Source: Hyphomicrobiaceae bacterium UBA2767 (GTDB lineage: Bacteria; Pseudomonadota; Alphaproteobacteria; Rhizobiales; Methyloligellaceae). From it: a stretch of 13,879 nucleotides of DNA. Where the stretch lies: positions 1 to 13,879 of the forward strand of contig DEIT01000138.1 in the NCBI GenBank assembly GCA_002352635.1, in the 5' to 3' direction. The position numbers and the translations under genes were made by a program. Numbering within the stretch: the stretch's first letter is position 1; each line of letters opens with the position of its first letter. The notes beneath the pieces were generated by a model that saw nothing but the letters and a program-made list of their open reading frames with translations, had not been told where the DNA came from and made no database searches. Of the stretch, positions 1 through 8,047 are shown piece after piece.

Positions 1-11
1 GCGTGTCATGA
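1..11 (+). CDS. cyoB: C-terminal end of upstream gene, probably cyoB (partial)
   Basis: Only the last two codons and a TGA stop (9-11) would be present, read in the frame that starts at base 3. The stop overlaps the cyoC start codon in an ATGA junction, which is typical of translationally coupled genes. In cyo operons the gene before cyoC is cyoB, subunit I of the bo3 quinol oxidase, which carries the haem-copper centre. The identity is inferred from operon order alone, because too little sequence is visible to recognise the protein. Confidence 0.35.
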
Positions 12-622
12 GCACAAATCCTGCGACTGCGCCGGATCGAGACGCGCCGCTTCCCATAGATGGACGCGACGAAAAGGCTTTTGGCTTCTGGATCTATTTG
101 ATGAGCGACGCGATCATTTTCGCGCTTCTCTTCGCAACCTACGTGGTTCTGTCCGGCAACACCGCAGGCGGCCCGGGCGGCAAGGAATTGTTCGATCTGT
201 CGCGCGCATTCGGAGAGACAATGCTGCTGCTCGCCAGCAGCGCGACCTTCGGCTTTGCAACCATGGCGATGATTGCAAGGGACAGGAACGGCGTGCTCAT
301 GTGGCTCGCGGTGACATTCCTGTTGGGTGTGGGGTTTCTCGCGATGGAGATCGGCGAGTTCCGAGGAATGATCGATGAGGGCGCCGGTCCTGACCGGAGC
401 GGATTCCTTTCGGCATTCTTCACGCTTGTCGGGACCCACGGGGTGCACGTCACCACGGGGCTGGTCTGTATTGTGGTTATGGGTGCCCAGGTGATGACCA
501 AGGGATTGACCAATCCGGTCGCATCCCGTCTCTACCGGCTTGGCCTTTTCTGGCATTTCCTGGACATTGTCTGGATCGGTATCTTCTCCGTCGTTTACTT
601 GCCGGGGGTCCTCGATGGATAA
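8..622 (+). CDS. cyoC: Cytochrome o ubiquinol oxidase subunit III (CyoC)
   Basis: Subunit III of the bo3-type ubiquinol oxidase, an inner-membrane terminal oxidase that passes electrons from ubiquinol to O2 and pumps protons. Subunit III carries no redox centre and stabilises the complex. The 204-residue protein has the length usual for CyoC. After a polar N-terminus it shows about five hydrophobic segments (roughly residues 26-48, 68-90, 96-115, 133-163, 180-202). Family-like stretches include FGFWIYLMSDAIIFALLFAT near the N-terminus, GTHGVHVTTG around residue 143 and FWHFLDIVWI near the C-terminus, all characteristic of haem-copper oxidase subunit III. The ATG overlaps the preceding stop (ATGA), and the TAA at 620-622 lies inside the first codons of cyoD, so the gene sits in a tightly coupled operon. 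Nothing looks truncated. Confidence 0.95.
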   Translation: MSTNPATAPDRDAPLPIDGRDEKAFGFWIYLMSDAIIFALLFATYVVLSGNTAGGPGGKELFDLSRAFGETMLLLASSATFGFATMAMIARDRNGVLMWLAVTFLLGVGFLAMEIGEFRGMIDEGAGPDRSGFLSAFFTLVGTHGVHVTTGLVCIVVMGAQVMTKGLTNPVASRLYRLGLFWHFLDIVWIGIFSVVYLPGVLDG

Positions 623-929
623 ATCACCTGCCCAACACACGCCGACCCGAAGTGCCTATGTGACGGGCCTCGTCCTTGCCGTGATCCTGACGGCCGTTCC
701 ATTTGCGCTCGTAGCCTTTAAACTGCTCTCACCCCTGCCAGCGCTTCTGGCGATCGCGGTTGCGGCCGTCATTCAGGTTGGCGTTCACCTGCGCTACTTC
801 CTGCATATCGATCTGACGCATACGCCGCGGGAGAACCTTCTTGCGCTTAGTTTTGCGGCATTGCTGATAGTGATCATGGTCGGCGGGAGTCTTTGGATCA
901 TGTTCGATCTACATCACCGTATGATGTAG
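615..929 (+). CDS. cyoD: Cytochrome o ubiquinol oxidase subunit IV (CyoD)
   Basis: Small accessory subunit IV of the bo3 quinol oxidase, thought from work on the family to help assemble the binuclear centre of subunit I. From the ATG at 615 it is 104 residues long, the usual CyoD size, with three hydrophobic segments (about residues 15-37, 42-62 and 76-98). The stretch VGVHLRYFLHIDL between segments two and three is typical of CyoD/CoxD-like subunit IV. The frame is open further upstream, but the ATG at 615 is chosen because it has a G-rich ribosome-binding stretch (GGGGG around 603-608) and gives the normal length with an 8 bp overlap with cyoC. No cyoE (haem O synthase) follows, so that gene, if present, is elsewhere or upstream of the window. 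Confidence 0.93.
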   Translation: MDKSPAQHTPTRSAYVTGLVLAVILTAVPFALVAFKLLSPLPALLAIAVAAVIQVGVHLRYFLHIDLTHTPRENLLALSFAALLIVIMVGGSLWIMFDLHHRMM

Positions 930-971
930 CAGGCGGCCAAACCAAAATTTGGACGCGCTCCGGGGGCAAGG

Positions 972-1931
972 GTGGATATTCACTTTCGCATAGTCTCATC
1001 GATCCTCGTTTTGCTTGCGCTCATTGGTTTCGCGATGTTCCTTCGCCGAGTCGGCCTGCTCCAAGAGCAGGACGGTGAGGTGTTTTCCAAGCTGATAACG
1101 AACATTACCTTGCCCGCACTGATCTTCGTGTCCATGGCGCGCACAGAGCTTCATTGGGCGGAGTTGGAACTTGCCGGTTTCATGGCAGTTGCCACGGTCA
1201 TCTGTCTCGCCTTGGGATGGCTGGTCGGGCGCGCACTTAAAGTTGAGGCGCCGGCCATGGGCGCCATTGTCCTGTGTTCGGGAATCGGCAGTTCGTCGCT
1301 GCTCGGACTGGCCCTGATCGCCCAGGTATTTCCCCATCACGACGAAGCGATGGCCGAAGCGGTCGTGCTCTCGAGCCTTGGCGTTCAACCTATCCTGTAC
1401 ACACTCGGCCCGCTGATCGCGCTCTATTACGGCAGCACTGATTCTGCACCGGACGGCCGTTTGAAGGCGGCGCTAAGTTTCTTCTACTCGCCGATCTTTC
1501 TCTCGTTCGTCGGAGGGCTTGCCATCACTCTGGTTTTTGGCGTGATCAAGCACCCGGTTTTCAAGAGTGTTCTGGATGGCGTTCATGTGCTGGGTGCCGC
1601 CAATACATTCCTGGTCACTTTGACAGTCGGTTTGCTGTTGCGATTGGAGTCGCTGCGCGCGGTACTCATCATTGCCGCGGGCGTCGGCGTCGTGAAGCTG
1701 TTTATCATGCCGGTGATCTTGTGGGCCGAGGCGCATGTTCTCGATCTCAAAGACTGGCAACTCGATGTTCTGGTGCTTGAAGGATCGATGCCGGGCGGTA
1801 CACTGGCAGTCATACTGTGCAGTGCTTATGGCTGCGATGCGCGATTGGGGTGCAAGATCGTTTTCTTTACGACAATTGCAGCCGTGATCACAGTGCCGCT
1901 CATCTACGAAGTGCTGAGTGCACTTAAGTAG
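972..1931 (+). CDS. AEC-family permease (auxin efflux carrier-like), substrate unknown
   Basis: A 319-residue, almost wholly hydrophobic inner-membrane protein with about ten predicted membrane segments. It fits the AEC (auxin efflux carrier, MFS-unrelated) family of bacterial permeases. Supporting features are the N-terminal arrangement ending in FLRRVGLLQEQDGEVFSKLI followed by NITLPALIF (residues 25-55), and the C-terminal EGSMPGGTLAVILCSAYGCD (about 270-290). Both halves resemble the repeat seen in this family. The start is GTG at 972 with GGGGGCAAGG directly ahead. No later ATG would preserve the first membrane segment. It lies 42 bp after cyoD in the same direction, so it could be read through from the cyo operon, but it is not a usual cyo gene. 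Family members move organic acids such as malate or malonate, but the substrate here cannot be read from the sequence. Confidence 0.85.
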   Translation: MDIHFRIVSSILVLLALIGFAMFLRRVGLLQEQDGEVFSKLITNITLPALIFVSMARTELHWAELELAGFMAVATVICLALGWLVGRALKVEAPAMGAIVLCSGIGSSSLLGLALIAQVFPHHDEAMAEAVVLSSLGVQPILYTLGPLIALYYGSTDSAPDGRLKAALSFFYSPIFLSFVGGLAITLVFGVIKHPVFKSVLDGVHVLGAANTFLVTLTVGLLLRLESLRAVLIIAAGVGVVKLFIMPVILWAEAHVLDLKDWQLDVLVLEGSMPGGTLAVILCSAYGCDARLGCKIVFFTTIAAVITVPLIYEVLSALK

Positions 1932-1951
1932 GGATATGGTATGGCATATCC
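1932..1951. repeat. Inverted repeat between the AEC gene and the efflux operon
   Basis: Perfect 7 bp arms, GGATATG (1932-1938) and CATATCC (1945-1951), separated by 6 bases. It begins right after the TAG of the AEC gene and lies about 95 bp ahead of the adaptor gene start. There is no T-run after it, so it is a poor intrinsic terminator. It could instead be an operator for the efflux operon. The function is not established. Confidence 0.45.
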
Positions 1952-2044
1952 GGTAACACTGGTGCAGTACGATCACACTTGTCAGACAATGGCGTTCCTA
2001 TACATTTGCCACATGAAATCACGGACATAACTGGTGCTTCACCG

Positions 2045-3148
2045 ATGCGGAGTTTTCTTCTCGGATTGATTGTGGCTTTGCTGCTTGGGCTCACCAGCCC
2101 GGCCATCGCCCAGGATTCAACGAAATCCAAACCCAGCGTTATCGTCGCAACCATCACAAATCGTGATGTGGCGAAACAGCGGGTCTATGTGGGCAGGGTC
2201 AATGCTCGCAAGACGGTTCGGATACAGGCGCGTGTCGAAGGGACGCTGCAGCAGCGCAATTTCAAGGAAGGCGGATTTGTCAAAAAAGGTGATCTGCTTT
2301 TTGTGATCGAACAGGACGCGTATAAGGCAGCCGTCGCCCAAAGCAAGGCCGATGTGTCGGCGACGCAGGCCCAGCTGAAACAGACCGAAGTCGATTACGA
2401 GCGGGACAAGGGTCTCGCTGCTACGAATGACATCACAAAGCAGGCGCTCGATTCAGCGCTCGCAAATCGGGATGTCGCCAAAGCAAATCTCCACAAGGCC
2501 GAAGCGGTGCTGACCGCTTCGCAGCTCAACCTGAGCTACACCGAAATTCACAGTCCGATCAACGGACGCATTAGTTCAGCCAGTGTAGATGTCGGGAATC
2601 TTGTCGGGCCCAGCAGCGGTACGCTTGCAACCATCGTCAGCCTCGACCCCATCTATGTGACCTTTTTTGTCAGTGAGAGAGACTTGATAGAGGCACGCAA
2701 AGCGGGTCTGGTAAAAGGCTCAAAAGCCGCGCTTACGCCCCATCTGCAGCTTTCGGATGGGAGCACGTATTCCAAGCCTGGAAAGCTTGATTATCTCGGC
2801 ATCGAAATCGGGCAAGGAACCGACACGATCGAAGTGCGTGCCACTTTCGAAAACCCCAATCACGTACTTATTCCGGGTCAGTTTGTGAATGTAACGCTCA
2901 AGTCCGACAAGACGAAGACGGCTGTGGTTGTGCCGCAGATCGCACTTCAGAACGATCAGACCGGGTCTTATGTGCTCATTGTCGACAAGAGCAACAAGGT
3001 GGTGAAGCGTGTCGTGAAACTCGGGGAACAGGCCGGCATCGATTGGGTCGTCAAAGACGGTCTCAAAGAAGGCGAGCGCGTGATCGTTCAGGGTATCCAG
3101 AAGGTACATCCGGGCGTGGTGGTCAATCCCGTGCAGAAAAAAGGCTGA
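2045..3148 (+). CDS. RND efflux periplasmic adaptor subunit (membrane fusion protein, AcrA/BepD-like)
   Basis: Periplasmic adaptor that bridges the inner-membrane RND pump and the outer-membrane TolC channel. From the ATG at 2045 it is 367 residues. A Sec signal peptide (residues 1-23, MRSFLLGLIVALLLGL core, cleavage near AIAQ) has no lipobox cysteine, so unlike E. coli AcrA the mature protein is probably not lipidated. Next come the split biotinyl-lipoyl domain (first half with GRVNARKTVRIQARVEGTL and EGGFVKKGDLLFVIE, second half with LSYTEIHSPINGRIS), an alpha-hairpin between them (about residues 95-170), the beta-barrel and the membrane-proximal domain ending in GIQKVHPGVVVNPV. The frame is open upstream to a TTG at 1979, but that start would place 22 polar residues before the signal peptide. 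I therefore prefer 2045, although no good ribosome site precedes either. It is followed after 4 bp by the pump gene. Confidence 0.93.
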   Translation: MRSFLLGLIVALLLGLTSPAIAQDSTKSKPSVIVATITNRDVAKQRVYVGRVNARKTVRIQARVEGTLQQRNFKEGGFVKKGDLLFVIEQDAYKAAVAQSKADVSATQAQLKQTEVDYERDKGLAATNDITKQALDSALANRDVAKANLHKAEAVLTASQLNLSYTEIHSPINGRISSASVDVGNLVGPSSGTLATIVSLDPIYVTFFVSERDLIEARKAGLVKGSKAALTPHLQLSDGSTYSKPGKLDYLGIEIGQGTDTIEVRATFENPNHVLIPGQFVNVTLKSDKTKTAVVVPQIALQNDQTGSYVLIVDKSNKVVKRVVKLGEQAGIDWVVKDGLKEGERVIVQGIQKVHPGVVVNPVQKKG

Positions 3149-3152
3149 TCCC

Positions 3153-6100
3153 ATGCTGTCGGAATTCTTTATCGACAGGCCGAAATTCGCCTTTGTGATT
3201 TCGATTGTCATGACCCTTGTCGGTGCGATCGCAATCTATTTCATACCCATTTCCGAATACCCCGATATCGCACCGCCGCAGGTTGTTGTGAACGCGCAGT
3301 ATCCGGGTGCTAATGCGTCAGACATCGCGAAGACTGTGGCGGTGCCGGTCGAAACGCAGATCAATGGCGTCGATGGCATGATCTATATGTCATCAACCAG
3401 TTCCAACAATGGCACCTACCAGCTGACAGTTACATTCGCGATCGGCACTGACCCCGATATCGCCGCGGTCAATGTGCAAAACCGCGTTGCACTGGCGACC
3501 CCACAATTGCCTCAGGCCGTTACACAGCAGGGCGTTACGACCAAGAAGCAATCGAGCAGCATGCTGCTGGTGGTGAATCTGATTTCGCCCAACGCAACGC
3601 ATGATGAGATTTTTTTAAGCAATTACGCATCGATCAAGATGCAGGATGCGCTTGCGCGTATCCCGGGGGTCGGGAGTGTCTCGCAGTTCGGTCCGCTGGA
3701 CTATTCCATGCGGGTCTGGATCGACCCGGACAAGCTTTCCGCTCTGAATTTGACGGCGACTGACGTTTCCAATGCCGTACAGTCACAGAGCCTGGAGGCG
3801 TCGGCCGGTCAGATCGGCGCGCCACCCTACGGATCTTCATCCGAGTTCCAGTTCACGTTGCAAACCAAGGGCCGTCTCGACTCGGTCAAGGAGTTCGAAA
3901 ACGTCATCGTTCGTGCGAACCCGGATGGTTCCATGGTGCGCATCAAGGATGTGGCCCGCGTAGAGCTTGGCTCCCGATCCTATTCCTCCAAATCTGCACT
4001 CAACAACAAGCCCGCTGCGTCAGTCGCCATTTATCAGGCCTCGGGCGCCAACGCGCTCGACGTGGCAGATCAGGTTTATTCAGAGCTTGAGCAATTGAAG
4101 GAGGCGTTTCCTGAGGACGTGGAATACGAACTCCTCTACGACATCACCAAGGCTGTCCGTGAGTCTATCGACGAGATCATGCAGACGCTTGGCATGACCG
4201 GTGCCCTGGTGATTGCCGTCACATTTCTGTTTCTGACGAATTGGCGCACGACCCTGATCCCCGCAATTGCGATCCCCGTATCGCTCATCGGCACTATGGC
4301 CATCCTTTATATGATCGGCTTTTCAGCCAATCTGATCACGCTGTTCGCAATCATTCTCGCCATCACGCTCGTTGTCGATGACTCCATTGTCATCACCGAG
4401 AATGTCGAGCGCATCATGGAGGAGGAGGGGCTGTCCCCCCGCGAAGCCACCATCAAGGCGATGAACCAGGTCACACGACCAATCATCGCCACCACATTCG
4501 TGCTGCTCGCGGTGTTTGTGCCGGTATGCTTCTTTCCCGGCATCACCGGCAAAGTCTATTTGCAGTTTGCGCTCACCATCACAGTTGCCTTCGTCCTTTC
4601 GGCCATCAATGCCCTGACGCTGGCGCCGGTCTTGTGCGTAACGCTCCTGAAAAAAGCACCGGGCGCGCCGCGGGGTCTCCTCGCGCTGTTCCCGAAATTC
4701 GTCGACAAATGCCGCAACGTTTACGTGAAGATCGTTGAGTTTATGCTCGCACGTCTGGTGCTGTCGGTTGTCATTTTTGCCGCTTTCTTTGCCGGCACTA
4801 TCTATATGATCTGGAAAGTGCCGACCGGCTTCGTTCCGCTGGAAGATAAGGGTGTACTGCTCGTCAATGTGCAGCTTCCCGATGGCGCCGCGCTCCGGCG
4901 TACCAGCGACGTGGCCGCCAAAATGTCGACCCTCATCAAGGAGATGGATGGGGTCGACGATGTCATTTCGGTAACCGGTTACAGCATTCTTGCTGGAGCG
5001 GGCTCCAATTACGCGCTTTTGATCCCCGTACTCGCACCCTGGAGTGAGCGCACCAGTGCCAATCTGCAATGGTTCCGGATATTGGAACGTATGGATGAAA
5101 AGCTTGCCACGGTTCCGGAGGCCGATGCATTTGCGCTGCCGCTGCCGCCTATTAACGGGTTGGGTCTGAGCGGCGGTGTTACGGGACAGTTGCAAGACAA
5201 TGTGGGGCGCCCGATTCAGGACCTCGCATCGGTGACACGCGCGCTCGTTGTGGCTGCGAATGAACAACCTGAATTTCTGCGCTTCTTCAGCACACTGTCT
5301 GCAGGTGCGCCGCAATACTATCTTGAGATTGACCGTGTGAAAGCGGAGTCGCTTGGTGTTCCGGTCAGCACTATTTTTGACGCGCTCAAGGCCAACCTCG
5401 GCAGCGCGTATGTTAATAACTTCAACCTGTTTGAGAAACTCTATTGGGTGATCATTGCCGCCGACGGCAAATACCGGGATTCACTCAGCGATGTCGGGCG
5501 CATCCAGGTCAGAAACAGTCAGGGCGACATGGTGCCGCTCGCCGCCATGGTCGAAATGAAATCGGTCATCGGGCCCGAGGCCGTGAACCGTTACAATCTG
5601 GTCCAGACCGCACCGGTGCAGGGCATGACGGCAACCGGATACAGCACCGGGCAGGCGATCGCGGCGATCGAAGAGGTTGCAAGCAAAGTCCTGCCCGAAG
5701 GCTATGGCGTCGAATGGACAGGAATGTCGTTTCAGGAGGTCAAGGCTTCCGGCCTGATGATCTATATTTTCATGTTCGCCTTCCTTTTCGCCTATCTTTT
5801 CCTGGTCGCGCAGTACGAAAGCTGGAGCTTGCCGGTGGCGGTAATGCTGTCAGCGGTTTTTGCCGTGTTCGGAGCGATGTTGCCGCTGGCGCTCATATCG
5901 CTGCTCGACAACAATCTTTATGCGCAGATCGGTATCGTTCTGCTGATCGGGCTCGCTGCCAAAAAAGCCATCATGCTGGTTGAGTTTTCGCGGGTGCGGC
6001 GTGAGGAAGGGGAGTCGATCCTGGAAGCGGCCATGAGTGCGGCGCGAACGCGATTTCGTCCCGTGACCATGACGGGCGTGTGTTTCATCATCGGAGTGCT

Positions 6101-6284
6101 GCCGCTCGTGTTTGCAACGGGCGCCGGCGCATCAAGTCGTGTCTCGATCGGGGTGGTCGTATTTTCAGGCATGATCTTCGATTCCATCGTTGGCCTGTTT
6201 TATATCCCGGTTCTCTATTTCATCTTCCAGACGATGCGTGAGAGGAAAACTGCCCGCCAAAAACCTGCAGCCAAGGCCACCTAG
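3153..6284 (+). CDS. RND multidrug efflux pump, HAE1 family permease (AcrB/BepE-like)
   Basis: Inner-membrane proton/drug antiporter that works as a trimer and exports hydrophobic compounds through its adaptor and a TolC channel. At 1043 residues it has the normal HAE1 length. It opens with the family signature MLSEFFIDRPKFAFVISIVM, then FIPISEYPDIAPPQV. Twelve membrane helices are split by two large periplasmic loops (about residues 30-335 and 560-865). The proton relay matches AcrB D407/D408, K940, R971 and T978: here D409-D410 in LVVDDSIVITENVERIM, K937 in GLAAKKAIMLVEF, R967 and T974 in the TRFRPVTMTG stretch. The residue after the relay lysine is a second lysine (K938), where AcrB has asparagine. 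The adaptor gene ends 4 bp upstream, so the two form one operon. The substrate range cannot be predicted from sequence. Family known; BepE-like assignment is inference. Confidence 0.96.
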   Translation: MLSEFFIDRPKFAFVISIVMTLVGAIAIYFIPISEYPDIAPPQVVVNAQYPGANASDIAKTVAVPVETQINGVDGMIYMSSTSSNNGTYQLTVTFAIGTDPDIAAVNVQNRVALATPQLPQAVTQQGVTTKKQSSSMLLVVNLISPNATHDEIFLSNYASIKMQDALARIPGVGSVSQFGPLDYSMRVWIDPDKLSALNLTATDVSNAVQSQSLEASAGQIGAPPYGSSSEFQFTLQTKGRLDSVKEFENVIVRANPDGSMVRIKDVARVELGSRSYSSKSALNNKPAASVAIYQASGANALDVADQVYSELEQLKEAFPEDVEYELLYDITKAVRESIDEIMQTLGMTGALVIAVTFLFLTNWRTTLIPAIAIPVSLIGTMAILYMIGFSANLITLFAIILAITLVVDDSIVITENVERIMEEEGLSPREATIKAMNQVTRPIIATTFVLLAVFVPVCFFPGITGKVYLQFALTITVAFVLSAINALTLAPVLCVTLLKKAPGAPRGLLALFPKFVDKCRNVYVKIVEFMLARLVLSVVIFAAFFAGTIYMIWKVPTGFVPLEDKGVLLVNVQLPDGAALRRTSDVAAKMSTLIKEMDGVDDVISVTGYSILAGAGSNYALLIPVLAPWSERTSANLQWFRILERMDEKLATVPEADAFALPLPPINGLGLSGGVTGQLQDNVGRPIQDLASVTRALVVAANEQPEFLRFFSTLSAGAPQYYLEIDRVKAESLGVPVSTIFDALKANLGSAYVNNFNLFEKLYWVIIAADGKYRDSLSDVGRIQVRNSQGDMVPLAAMVEMKSVIGPEAVNRYNLVQTAPVQGMTATGYSTGQAIAAIEEVASKVLPEGYGVEWTGMSFQEVKASGLMIYIFMFAFLFAYLFLVAQYESWSLPVAVMLSAVFAVFGAMLPLALISLLDNNLYAQIGIVLLIGLAAKKAIMLVEFSRVRREEGESILEAAMSAARTRFRPVTMTGVCFIIGVLPLVFATGAGASSRVSIGVVVFSGMIFDSIVGLFYIPVLYFIFQTMRERKTARQKPAAKAT

Positions 6285-6316
6285 CGGGCTTTCGTTGTGA
6301 CAGGACAGTTGATGAA

Positions 6317-6338
6317 AAGGGGATTTCCCTTCAAGGGA
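6317..6338. repeat. Overlapping small palindromes upstream of the tolC-like gene
   Basis: Three alternating copies of the same word: AAGGG (6317-6321), CCCTT (6327-6331) and AAGGG (6333-6337). Outer pairing gives AAGGG-N5-CCCTT. Inner pairing gives the 13 bp near-perfect palindrome TCCCTT-C-AAGGGA (6326-6338). It lies just ahead of a TATATA box at 6351-6356, which may be the -10 element of a promoter for the downstream channel gene. It could be an operator overlapping a -35 region. This is a sequence observation only. Confidence 0.35.
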
Positions 6339-6455
6339 CTTTGCGATCCGTATATAGTCGTTAGACGAGCAGGGGCTGGCAGGAGCAATATCAATTTCTG
6401 TCGGCTTTCGGCCATCGGAGCGTCTGGAGGTCAGTCGCGTTGGGAGTAAGTCGGC

Positions 6456-7940
6456 ATGCGCGTCATTGATGCGGCCAAAGACAGCGTGTCTGTGTCCAAA
6501 AGCCGGTTGTTGGCCGGCATTGCTTCGGCATTTCTTGTCGCACTCGCGGCCGGTCATGCCCAAGCGGAAACCCTGAACGCTGCACTTGCCACTGCATATA
6601 CGACCAATCCTCAACTGGAAGCGGCACGAGCTTCTCTGCGTGCGACAGATGAAAGCGTTCCTCAGGCACGGGCAGGGTTTCGTCCCACCATTACCGGCCA
6701 GGCCGGCGCGGGACATGAGGACCGCGACCTCAAACTGACGACGCCGCTCCGCCGCAACATTCTCGACGGACGTGGACGGCGGCTCGATCTGGACAGTCAG
6801 GATGATCCGCGCGGCTATTCGGTGACGCTCAACCAGTCATTGTTTAGAGGGTTTCAGACCATCAATACGGTACGGGAAGCGGAAGCAAACGTTCTTGCCG
6901 CACGCGAGAACCTGCGCAGTACCGAACAGACAACACTGCTGAATGCCGTCACCTCTTACATGGACGTGATCCAGAACCAGGCCACTGTTGGACTGCAAAA
7001 GAACAATGTAGACGTGCTCACGCAGTATCTCGCCTCGAACGAGCGCCAGTTCAAGGCCGGCGCCAAAACGGAAACTGACCTGGCGCAATCGAAAGCTCAG
7101 AGGGCGTCGTCTTCCGCGGCACTTGAGGGCGCCAAAGCGCAACTTGAATCCAGCCGTGCGAGTTATGTGGAGAATATCGGTCGCTCGCCTGGTGTTCTCC
7201 AGACACCGCCTGCGATCAACCATCTGCTGCCCCACTCGCTCGGCGAGGCGATAAGCGTGGCGCAAGAAGAGCATCCCTCTATCATCGCAGCGCTTTTTCA
7301 GGAGCAGGCCGCCCGCAATGCTGTTGCTGCCGCCAGAGGCAAGATGCTGCCGCAGGTAGATTTGCAGCTGCAGCATTCGCGCGAGTATGACGCCTCCAGT
7401 ATCGTGGATGAGAAGGGGGAAACGTCGGCCATGGTGCGTCTGACAGTACCGTTTTATCAGGGCGGTAGCCCGTCTTCACAGGTGCGCCAGGCCAAACAGA
7501 TCCTGTTCCAGCAGCAGGAGCAGCTGCGTCAGGCTCGCCTTCAGGTGCGCACCGGTGTTGTTTCCGCCTGGTCGCAGTTGATGTCCACACGTTCACAACT
7601 GGAATCCAATCGCGTATCCGCGGATGCAAACAAGGTTGCCTTAACCGGCACGCGACGGGAGGAAAAGGCTGGCACACGAACGGTTCTGGACGTCCTGAAT
7701 GCAGAGCAGAACGCACTGACGTCACAGGTTCAGCTCGTCACGGGCGACAGAAATCTGGTGGTTGCGAATTACACGCTGCTTTCGGCAATTGGCCGTCTGA
7801 CTGCATTAAACCTGCGTCTTGCCGTCGAATTGTACGATGCTGAGGCTTACTACAGATTCGTGCGCCGCAAGCTCTGGGGTACGCGTGTGGAACCCAATGG
7901 CAGTTGGGTTGAGCGAAATCAAGGCGTTCGCGGACGCTAA
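6456..7940 (+). CDS. TolC-family outer-membrane efflux channel protein (BepC-like)
   Basis: Trimeric outer-membrane channel with a long periplasmic alpha-barrel, the exit duct for RND pumps and often for type I secretion. It is 494 residues long. A signal peptide with a long positively charged n-region (hydrophobic core about residues 18-32, cleavage after GHAQA near residue 37) is followed by ETLNAALATAYTTNPQLEAA and the PQARAGFRPTITG motif typical of TolC. The two duplicated halves of the outer-membrane efflux fold follow, each rich in Ala, Gln, Ser and Leu heptad-like helices (about 90-260 and 300-470). The second half contains the conserved GTRTVLDVLNAEQNAL stretch (about residues 409-424). 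The C-terminus YYRFVRRKLWGTRVEPNG extends past the fold. It follows the pump gene by 171 bp, enough for its own promoter (a TATATA box at 6351-6356), so it may serve this pump and also others. Confidence 0.93.
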   Translation: MRVIDAAKDSVSVSKSRLLAGIASAFLVALAAGHAQAETLNAALATAYTTNPQLEAARASLRATDESVPQARAGFRPTITGQAGAGHEDRDLKLTTPLRRNILDGRGRRLDLDSQDDPRGYSVTLNQSLFRGFQTINTVREAEANVLAARENLRSTEQTTLLNAVTSYMDVIQNQATVGLQKNNVDVLTQYLASNERQFKAGAKTETDLAQSKAQRASSSAALEGAKAQLESSRASYVENIGRSPGVLQTPPAINHLLPHSLGEAISVAQEEHPSIIAALFQEQAARNAVAAARGKMLPQVDLQLQHSREYDASSIVDEKGETSAMVRLTVPFYQGGSPSSQVRQAKQILFQQQEQLRQARLQVRTGVVSAWSQLMSTRSQLESNRVSADANKVALTGTRREEKAGTRTVLDVLNAEQNALTSQVQLVTGDRNLVVANYTLLSAIGRLTALNLRLAVELYDAEAYYRFVRRKLWGTRVEPNGSWVERNQGVRGR

Positions 7941-8011
7941 TCGGCAACCTCCGGCTGATCTCTTGCTATAACCAGGTGAGTTGCCTAACCTCTTTGATTC
8001 ATAAGCAGTAT

Positions 8012-8026
8012 TGAGTGCGCCACTCA
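8012..8026. repeat. Perfect inverted repeat just upstream of aspT
   Basis: Perfect 6 bp arms, TGAGTG (8012-8017) and CACTCA (8021-8026), around a CGC centre. The repeat sits 21 bp ahead of the aspT ATG and 11 bp ahead of its AGGGGAG ribosome site (8038-8044). The position and symmetry suit an operator or a small hairpin in the leader RNA. No transcription factor can be named from this alone. Confidence 0.45.
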
Positions 8027-8047
8027 GTTAGAGCGGTAGGGGAGCAA

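Noticed and set aside
1958..2037. Repeated word ACTGGTGC at 1958-1965 and 2030-2037 ahead of the efflux operon
   Set aside because: Eight matching bases 72 bp apart with no further extension can arise by chance. It is not enough for an operator claim.
1979..2044. N-terminal extension of the adaptor from a TTG start
   Set aside because: The 22 added residues are polar and would precede a standard Sec signal peptide. The ATG at 2045 starts exactly at the signal peptide.
4323..5315. Long open frame on the - strand (330 codons) opposite the RND pump gene
   Set aside because: It is antisense to conserved RND sequence, and its translation is low-complexity and rich in Arg, Gln and His. It is a shadow of GC-biased codons.
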